DNA from: Siphonodentalium dalli
Lineage: Eukaryota; Mollusca; Scaphopoda; Gadilida; Siphonodentaliidae
Direction: 5' to 3'
Length of the DNA: 64,000 nt
Assembly: GCA_032622095.1 (NCBI GenBank)
Contig: CP136063.1
Span: 213,917,982-213,981,981, forward strand
This document shows positions 57,655 through 64,000 of this stretch, piece after piece (the stretch's first letter is position 1; each line of letters starts with the position of its first letter). The translations under genes were made by a program, and so were the position numbers. The notes under the pieces were generated by a model. That model was given only the letters and a program-made list of their open reading frames with translations, did no database searches and was not told the DNA's origin.

Positions 57655-58350
57655 ATACTTTTTTTCGCTTCCTTCGTTTGTTTTTTTCACTTGCTTCGGT
57701 TTCTTCATGGCGAAATAATCTCAATTATTTTGGATCCTTTGCCATGAAGGAACCAAAGGAGGTGAAAAAAATCAAAAGATAGAAGCCAGAAATCAACTAA
57801 CGAAAGGGAAAATACAGTAATGCCCAAAGTAAGTGACCACTTAACCACAGCAGAATTATGGGTAATTTTTCAGGATTTAGTCAGAAATATGGCTCGTCGA
57901 GTGCTTTCCAATAAATGGCAACAAGCCATATTTTCAACTAAATCCCGAAAAATTACCCATAATTCTGCTGTGGTTAAGTGGTCACTTACTTTGAGCATTA
58001 CTGTACATGATTCTATTTCGCTTGCTTCATTTGGTTTTGTCACTTTCAGCGGTTCCTTCGAATGCTTCACAAAGTATCCGAAGCAAGTGTAGGAACTTCC
58101 GAAAACCAATAATCGAGAACCAAGAAATACTTTTGTCTTGGTTGTTGTTGTTGGGTTTCGATTGTTCCTTCACTTGCTTCGGATACTTCGCAAATCACTT
58201 TAAGGAACTGCTGAAAGTGAAAAAAACAACAAAATGTCGCCACGAAGAAACCAAAGAAAGCAAAAAAATACAAAATGAGGCAAGTGAAATGTGTTTCTGC
58301 TTTCATCGTTTTTTTTTCGCTTGCTTCATTTGATTTTTTTGCTTCCTTCA
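57655..58350. repeat. Imperfect inverted-repeat sequence rich in 'TTCGCTTGCTTC'
   Basis: 'TTTTTCGCTTCCTTCGTTTG' and 'CACTTGCTTCGG' alternate with complements such as 'CGAAGCAAGTG' and 'GAAACCAAAGAAAGC'. Fills the 836 bp between the two convergent genes together with a MITE. No coding evidence: the open frames overlap on both strands. Confidence 0.65.
57815..58003. mobile_element. Mariner-like palindromic MITE, copy F
   Basis: TA-flanked, 'CAGTAATGCCCAAAGTAAGT' and complement, with the same interior 'AACCACAGCAGAATTATGGG'. Confidence 0.88.
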
Positions 58351-58382
58351 GTTCCTTAGTGGCTTTACAAACAAAATGACAT

Positions 58383-58788
58383 TCACTCAAGCACAGGAAG
58401 GCGGAATCCTCGGTAGTTGTCATCATCTTCTGGAAAGTGTGCACGAATACATGAAACAGCACAAGCAGGAAGGTTCACACGGTGATACTTAGCACAGTAT
58501 CCCCAACCCCACCGCTGTAACTGACGATAAGCTGTGTGTCGGTATCTAGCAGGTTGGGGACCCTGGAAGGCTCTCTTCCCATACTGCTGGCGAAATGAAA
58601 GCCAGGCAACTTGTAGCACAAATCTATCCAGGCATAGGCTCTTAAATCCTGGACAGTTGGTAATACAATTGTATTGAGCATCGTCAAGGTGATTCGCTTC
58701 TTCAATCTTTGATTTAATTTCCTCTATTTCCCAGCAACAGAGGCATTCTGGGGCTGTCTGGAGAACCTGACAATGTGAACAAGTACAC
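58383..58788 (-). CDS. P2RX7_C gene, exon 2 (zinc/ballast domain)
   Basis: 406 nt from a TTTTTATTCCAG acceptor to TGA (58383-58385). About eleven cysteines in conserved spacing, including CTCSHC, CLCC and LPACAVSC. Fully open. Confidence 0.92.
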
Positions 58789-61700
58789 CTGGAATAAAAA
58801 GAAAACTACTAGTCCAGTGCATTTATGAGAAAAAATGCCAAACCCGAACTAATTGTCACAGAATATTTGTTTGCTGGATAAGTAAAAATAATAAAGCGTC
58901 CAGTGTAGTGTCCGGAAATATTTTCCTGACCCCCCCCCCCCCCCAAATAATTAATATAATCTGCGAATTATCTTCTGTTCTGGAAACATGAAAGTGAGGT
59001 CCACAAAATAGACATGACCAGCCCTGGGAATTATATATATTATATTGGAGGACTTCTGAAATTTGAATTGTTTGAATACATCCCTGAAATTCCATAAATT
59101 GATGATTTGACCAATTTCCTTTTTCCATTTTTTTTTATTTTTAGCATGTTTATGGAGGGTTTTAAAGCAAAAAAATTTGTTGTAATTATTTCTAGGTAAA
59201 ACCATAATTGTTCTGGACTATACTGTCTAGTCAGGGCTGTTACTAGCCTACTAGGATCATCAGTCACCTTAATGTGACAAAAAAAACAACTGATTGATGT
59301 TTATTTTGTTAACACAATCCAAATGCTTAAACTTGTTTAATAGTTTAACCCTTTACCCAACAAACCGGCCAAATAAAGCTTCAACAGCCTAAAATATCTT
59401 CGGTCTGTCTCAATAAAACCATACAAATATGGATATCATTGGAACCGGTTCATTGACCACATTGTGATGGTTACAGTTATACCCTGTGCCAATGCATTCT
59501 CTTATATATGCGAGTCGACCATAGGTCGCCTCGCATATATAAGAGAATGCATTGGCCTAAAAAAAATCTTTTTTTTACACATTTTACCATTTTTTATTAC
59601 ATTCTTTAACAATTTTATAATTTTTAATGTGTTAAGCCAATGCATTCTCTTATATATGCAAGGCGACCTATGGTCGACTCGTATATATAAGAGAATGCAT
59701 TGGCACAGGGCCCTTCTGTTGGATAAAGGGTTAATCGACTGTACTCACACAACATAAATTTAACTTTAACTCAATAACACTACTAAAGTATATTCATAAG
59801 AGCCATTTTATGTTATTTTTTCTGGTAAAATATCAGTCTCAAATGTTTGATATATACACACATATCTATACTTCTAAAAATAGTAACATTTGTTGAACCA
59901 TACTCTGTTACTATTAAAGGGATACTGTCCACTAAATCCAGCCATTTATGAGACCATCTCATTTTATGTTCTGCAGAATATAATAACAAATGAATTTGAG
60001 CTATAAATAAGTGCAAAATACACTCATTTATTTTATGAAAGATGCAAACAACATGGTAATTATAATGAAATTGAATTAGCGACTGGAGCCAAAAAATTCA
60101 TTTTGATTATAATTACCATGTTGTTTTACATCGTTCATAGAACAAACGAGTGCATTTTTCACTAATCCATGGCTCAAATTCATTCATTTGTTGCATATAT
60201 TCAATTGAGTATAATAGGAGATGGTCTCATAAATGACCGGATTTAGTGTACAATACACCTACTACAATGAGTGAAATTTTTTTTTAAATCTACTCAACTA
60301 GTATGTGTTTCTGTTGATCAATAACTATCAGAATGAGTTTATTATATTTTAGTGCATTGATCTACAATTCTACATGCATGTCGTCCAAAATATAAATCTA
60401 ATTAAATGCTCGAATCTTGCGAGCATGACTTCAATACTGTAATTTGTTTTAGTTCAAGTTTTATATTATTATGCATGTACCAGTACCAGTATTGTTGTTT
60501 TGTAAGAATGTGGTTTCAGATAGATGAGATAGGATTCAAGTTTACTTGTATTCTGTATAATTATGATCCATCATCATCACAAAAGCAATATTAGGGTCGG
60601 CAGATATTTTTATGGTTGGTCGGAAACAAGTATTTTTTGTTTGACTCAACTGATGGAAGAATCTATTTAGTGAAGAGTTAATATTATTGTCACAAACGCT
60701 GAAGGGGCCACTCTCACCAAAAATAGTGCTCAAGGGTACACAGGATTTTAAAATGTGCTGAAGGATACAATCAGTCTCTAACAGAATATCATGGCAGATA
60801 TGAAAACTAAATGCCATTTAGAACGACATTTCAAACCCTGTGTACGCTTCAGCACATTTTCAAATCCTGTGTACCCTTCAACACTTTTTTCGGTGAGAGT
60901 GACCTCTTCAGCATCACTAACCATATATCGATTACTTGTTATAAAATAAACTGGTACCTTACAAAAGAGTTGGGCTACTTTTTTCTGACATGAAATACCA
61001 GAATGGAAATTCCAATATGCTTTTGTGTTAAATTTATAATACATTACCGGTACTAGTCAGTCCTTCCCAGGAGACGGGAGTGATTGCACTCGCATCCGTA
61101 CGCACTGATAATTTTTAAATCACGGGTGCTAAATTTTGCACGCGTCCGTCATCTCAAAATAATAATGGAGACTATAATTGTGGGTTCAATAGTGAACTAT
61201 TTGAAGGTTTATTTAGATCTTTACCAACTCAGTTCAACGATGGCATATTAAAGTGTAACTAAACATAGGTCTATTCCACAATGACTTTTTGTTTTAGAAA
61301 AACCCAACTTATATTATAGTATGGATGCAATATTACACCCGTCTTCTGAATTACGGGAGAAAATAAATGCTCTCGCTGTGTTTTCCTCGTGGGAAGGACT
61401 GCTAGTACATTCTTTGCGGATTATAAATGGCACAGGGTCTACAAGGCTTATTTTTACCCTTTCATGACTGGAGCTTACTGAAATTTTGTGAAAAACCCTG
61501 TACCAATGCTTTCTGTTATATATGTCAGTCTCTCATAGGGGGTCAGGGAGACTCGCATATATACTAGTTTAAAGCGAATCAAATGCTGAATCAATTCAGT
61601 CAACACTGAAAATTGAAAAGTTTCGCGAGAATCATTTTGAGAATCGATTCGGTGATTCCCATCGGATCTTATGGATTTGTGAGTATTCAATAATGAGATA

Positions 61701-62675
61701 TGTGTGCAGTTTAACCTGTCCACAACTTCCAAGGGTTATTTTGATCAACAGTTTTTGGCAATAATCTGGATACAATTGGTTTCTGTATAGCCTATAGACA
61801 AATATTGCTATACAGAAACAATTTGTATGCCAAAATAAATTCAAAAAACAAATTAAAATTTTAATTTTAATTTTTTTCAAAATATTTAATTTTCTTTTTA
61901 TATCTGTTTATATCAGCATAAAATATGATGGTAAGCAGTTACGGACATGGGTCAGTGGGTTTATCAGAAACATCATTTCATGGTTAATTTCTTTTTAGGC
62001 CTGATAAATTTTTACAATTAAAATATTTTTTATAATTTTTTTCAAGAATTACCACTTGACCTACTTTTGAAAAAAATAAAGTAAATAAATTCAATAAGAT
62101 CAACAATTCAACATGGAATAAGTACTAAGCAGCTGTAAATTGTAATGCGAAATATAATACTGAATATATATATATATATTATATACATACATATAGTAAT
62201 AATTTTACTATATACCACTTCATGTTACACCAAGAAATATTTGAACTCTTGAATCTGTAGTGTAACTTTTGCTCTGACAGCCTCTGGTAATTTGCAATGA
62301 ATTTGACAGGAAACACCATGTCAATGAACGATTCTTTCGAAATTGGTCATATTTAATATTATGTATTGATACTTATAAAATATGCAGTGATAAAATAAAT
62401 TCATAGTCAGTATTATATTTCGTAGAACTGTACAGCACTAGTTAGTTTAAATTTGCGAAAACGAAAAAATGGCGTTTTCAAATTGTTGACAAACTAACAA
62501 CAGACTAAAATAATCACCATTCTGCAATCAAAGCAGGGTCCATGCGACGAATTACTGCCGGATCGTCGGTCACTGGTCTCTCTCCGATTTCTGGAGGATC
62601 ATTGTCATCTGGTTCAAAAGAGGCTAGATCGAAATCGTCTTCAAGTTCAACGCGAATATTATCAGATTCTGCCAT
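58383..62675 (-). CDS. P2X7-type C-terminal (P2RX7_C, 'ballast') domain protein, 2 exons
   Basis: Predicted 187 aa. Exon 1 (62675-62518) encodes an acidic start, 'MAESDNIRVELEDDFDLASF' and 'DDPAVIRRMDPALIAEW'. Exon 2 (58788-58383) begins inside the Trp codon, so that the junction reads 'EWCTCSHC', the analogue of the 'WC.CG.C' start of the P2X7 ballast domain. Then come 'PECLCCWEIEEI', 'CITNCPGFKSLCLDRFVLQ', 'RYRHTAYRQLQRWGWGYC', 'VNLPACAVSCIRAHFPEDDD' and 'YRGFRLP'. In vertebrate P2X7 this domain binds zinc and guanine nucleotide. Here there are no membrane segments, so the protein is soluble. As the only partner of the transposase in the element it may act in transposition or in evading host control, but its role is unknown. 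Start chosen for its Kozak-like context (AAAATGG). Confidence 0.88.
58812..59218. mobile_element. Short 'GTCCAGTGCATTTATG' MITE next to the splice acceptor
   Basis: TA-flanked, with the ends of the 50803-54036 foldback; poly-C at 58930-58944. On the minus strand it ends only 22 bp before the acceptor AG of the P2RX7_C exon, so the branch point probably lies inside the MITE. Confidence 0.85.
59349..59730. mobile_element. TTAA-flanked CCCTTTACCCAAC MITE, copy 2
   Basis: Flanked by TTAA (59345-59348, 59731-59734). Interior in opposite orientation to 4840-5165, with both hairpin modules (59489-59557 and 59637-59704). It sits in the intron of the P2RX7_C gene. Confidence 0.88.
59927..60262. repeat. 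Palindromic MITE with 'GGGATACTGTCCACTAAATC' arm
   Basis: Left 'CTGTCCACTAAATCCAGCCA' and 'TATGAGACCATCTC' pair with 'GAGATGGTCTCATAAATGAC' and 'CGGATTTAGTGTACA'. Inner arms 'AACAACATGGTAATTATAAT' and complement. Non-coding. Confidence 0.85.
60690..60925. repeat. Foldback with 'GCTGAAGGGGCCACTCTCAC' arms, copy 2
   Basis: Same family as 55040-55372: 'CTGAAGGGGCCACTCTCACC' and 'GGTGAGAGTGACCTCTTCAG', with 'GTGTACCCTTCA' and its complement inside. Confidence 0.8.
61057..61402. mobile_element. MITE with CAGTCCTTCCCA ends
   Basis: Left 'CAGTCCTTCCCAGGAG' and right 'CGTGGGAAGGACTG', flanked by CTAG-like sequence on each side. Interior arms are weak. Non-coding. Confidence 0.7.
61496..61570. repeat. 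Decayed hairpin-module fragment
   Basis: 'TACCAATGCTTTCTGTTATA' and 'GAGACTCGCATATATA' match the ATGCATTCTCTTATATATGCGAG module with many changes. Only one hairpin is present. Confidence 0.6.
61571..62510. other. Rest of the P2RX7_C intron
   Basis: AT-rich sequence with a (TA)n tract at 62163-62195. No gene or element recognised. Confidence 0.55.
62518..62675 (-). CDS. P2RX7_C gene, exon 1 (acidic N-terminus)
   Basis: 52 codons plus 2 nt before a GTGATT donor. An upstream in-frame ATG at 62739-62741 would add 22 residues; I prefer the downstream start because the upstream one lies in the promoter box. Confidence 0.8.
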
Positions 62676-62725
62676 TTTCCGCAGCACGTTGTCAGTGACG
62701 CAAAGCAGAACTGTGCATTTGTGTT

Positions 62726-62740
62726 CCCTCCGTGACGTCA
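62726..62740 (-). promoter_or_regulatory. CRE-like promoter box of the P2RX7_C gene
   Basis: On the minus strand it reads 'TGACGTCACGGAGGG', identical to 40906-40920. On the plus strand the adjacent 'CGTCACGTG' adds an E-box-like core. It lies about 198 bp from the right end. Confidence 0.6.
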
Positions 62741-62926
62741 CGTCACGTGCTCATCCAGTAGCCATGTGCGCGCAGTGCAAAATGAAAACAAATCTTCGGC
62801 GGCTGTTTTGTTCCCAAGATATAAAAAATAATTGCGGTATATTTTGACGGGATTTTTTGGCGGATTTGTGTTAAGGGGACTTAGATACACACGGGATGAT
62901 ATATCAATACTCAAATTAGGTTACAG

Positions 62927-62942
62927 TTCAGCTGGACTTTAA
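62927..62942 (-). repeat. Right end of the giant element: TIR and TTAA target site
   Basis: TTCAGCTGGACT (62927-62938) followed by TTAA (62939-62942). Confidence 0.85.
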
Positions 62943-63069
62943 GAGAAACCCACCCAAATTTGAAAATACCGTTTTCTGAAATCACAACCTTTAACATACC
63001 TAACAAACCAAACATGTGGCCTTGTTTATATAAAATCCACGAGAAATGGTTTGAGATAATTGAAGTATA

Positions 63070-64000
63070 TATCGGATGTGTCTTTTTACCGGATTCCGGA
63101 TTCCGGATCCCGGATTTCGACCCGGATTTATGTGTCTTTTTACCGGATTTCGACCCGGATTCGTGTATGAATTTCATACTTGTTTTATCACACATTTAAC
63201 CCACTAAAAGCCGTTTCTGACACGCGGAAACTGGTTAGGAGGTGAGATTAAACCAATATAGGGCTGTCGTGCTCATTCAACCCGATTAATCGTATTTAAA
63301 GGTACATATCGTGCCCGGATCAGCATACTTCTTATTTTTTTCATTTTACGTGATCATGATGGCATTTAAGGGAACACACCATGTCCGGATCCGAATTAAT
63401 TATCTCGTAATTATTGATCATATTTAAAGGTAGATATCATGTCCGGATCCGGTTTTTTTCTCTCTCTTTTTTTTCCATATAAATTATCGTCATTTTGATA
63501 TATTAAATGTCACGTGGAACAAAGTTATAAGTTGATTTTGAGACGTTATACTAGGCTGTTGGATTGATTTCACGGAATAATTATCGCATTTAAAGGTACA
63601 CACCATGTGCGGAACCGAATTAATTTCCACGTATTTACTGATAATATTTAAAGGTACAGATTATGCCCGGATCCGGATTTTACTTCTTATAAAGTAATGC
63701 TTATTTAATACAATAAATGTAAACTGAGTCGCGTGGAACTAGGTTATAGATGTTGATGTTAGATCAGATCATTCCCGGATTCGGATACGAATGGTTCTTT
63801 TCTATTTCATATAAATAGTCAAGTAGTTACTACATTAAATGGCAGGTGAGCCACGCGGAACTCAGTTTATTTGGAAACGGTGAACATGGCGCTTGGATTG
63901 ATTTCACGCAAGAATGAGCCCATTTACAGACAAACTTTATGCCCGGATCTGGATCCGGATTTTATGTGTCTTTTTCTAATTTCGACCCGAACCCTGATCT
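63070..64000. repeat. Degenerate tandem array rich in CCGGATC, running off the window
   Basis: 'GTCTTTTTACCGGATT' and 'TTCGACCCGGATT' recur at 63078-63170 and at the window end. Between them, 'ATTTAAAGGTACA' plus 'CATGTCCGGATCC' type pairs recur at about 63296, 63362, 63421, 63588, 63647 and 63920. A higher-order period near 226 bp links 63362 to 63588 and 63421 to 63647. Non-coding. Confidence 0.75.

Larger units (their letters stand above)
40701..62938 (+). mobile_element. Giant Kolobok-like DNA transposon, 22,238 bp
   Basis: Both ends show TTAA plus a matching 12-bp inverted repeat (AGTCCAGCTGAA). Between them are exactly two genes that start 286 and 263 bp from the ends and converge: a THAP-domain transposase (plus) and a P2RX7_C-domain protein (minus). 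The TTAA duplication and THAP-bearing DDE transposase are defining traits of the Kolobok superfamily as established in the literature. The large size comes from introns loaded with nested MITEs and foldbacks. A matching 15-bp promoter-like box lies about 200 bp from each end. One frameshift in the transposase means this copy is probably inactive, although the second gene is open. Confidence 0.82.

Noticed and set aside
57582-58462. Overlapping open frames on both strands between the convergent genes
   Set aside because: They coincide with inverted repeats and a MITE and have no protein-like composition.

Overview
The window is eukaryotic and almost certainly nuclear DNA from a repeat-rich, AT-rich genome. 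Coding sequence is split by GT/AG introns, there are no operons with ribosome binding sites, and dispersed palindromic DNA transposons, LINE fragments and minisatellites fill most of the sequence. The very frequent TACATGTA-type motifs, the dispersed repeat carrying 'GGGGACTATAGAAATGGG' followed by CGTC-rich simple sequence, and a C-type lectin gene suggest a marine invertebrate. A lophotrochozoan such as a mollusc is my guess; it is an inference and not proven here.

Layout. (1) 1-12.7 kb: the last two CTLD exons of a C-type lectin gene on the minus strand (12702-12538 and 3483-3254). They are separated by a 9 kb intron that holds a TTAA-flanked MITE, hairpins and a 2157-bp tandem array in the order F-L-F-L-F, where L is a 5'-truncated LINE. 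(2) 12.7-32.9 kb: no convincing host gene. This stretch is a museum of palindromic and foldback elements, an 'ACCTGGGT' palindromic minisatellite, a 1.8-kb array of 45-bp repeats, and a minus-strand CR1/Jockey-like LINE tail with an in-frame stop. (3) 32.97-35.06 kb: a compact cassette bounded by 49-bp inverted repeats. It encodes two intact, overlapping minus-strand genes: an A32/FtsK-like packaging ATPase of the Maverick/Polinton or adintovirus kind, and a 276-aa partner of unknown function. (4) 35.3-40.6 kb: repeats and a decayed LINE. (5) 40,701-62,938: the main discovery, a giant DNA transposon. It is 22,238 bp long, flanked by TTAA on both sides, with matching 12-bp terminal inverted repeats (AGTCCAGCTGAA). 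(6) 62.9-64 kb: a degenerate tandem array rich in CCGGAT that runs off the window.

The giant element looks like a Kolobok-type transposon with two convergent, intron-containing genes that both start about 270 bp inside an end. On the plus strand I reconstruct an 11-exon transposase with an N-terminal THAP zinc finger. All splice phases agree, and it would give about 739 aa if a single one-base deletion in exon 6 were absent. On the minus strand a 2-exon gene encodes a 187-aa protein with an acidic N-terminus and a C-terminal domain matching the cytoplasmic 'ballast' (P2RX7_C) domain of vertebrate P2X7 receptors. Both end regions carry the same 15-bp box with a CRE-like TGACGTCA core. The introns are stuffed with younger palindromic elements, including a 3.2-kb foldback that is itself split by a 932-bp element with a 9-bp target duplication.

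A second theme is a hairpin module of about 70 bp ('GCCAATGCATTCTCTTATATATGCGAG...' and its complement). It recurs in at least six places and sits inside three MITE families with different termini.
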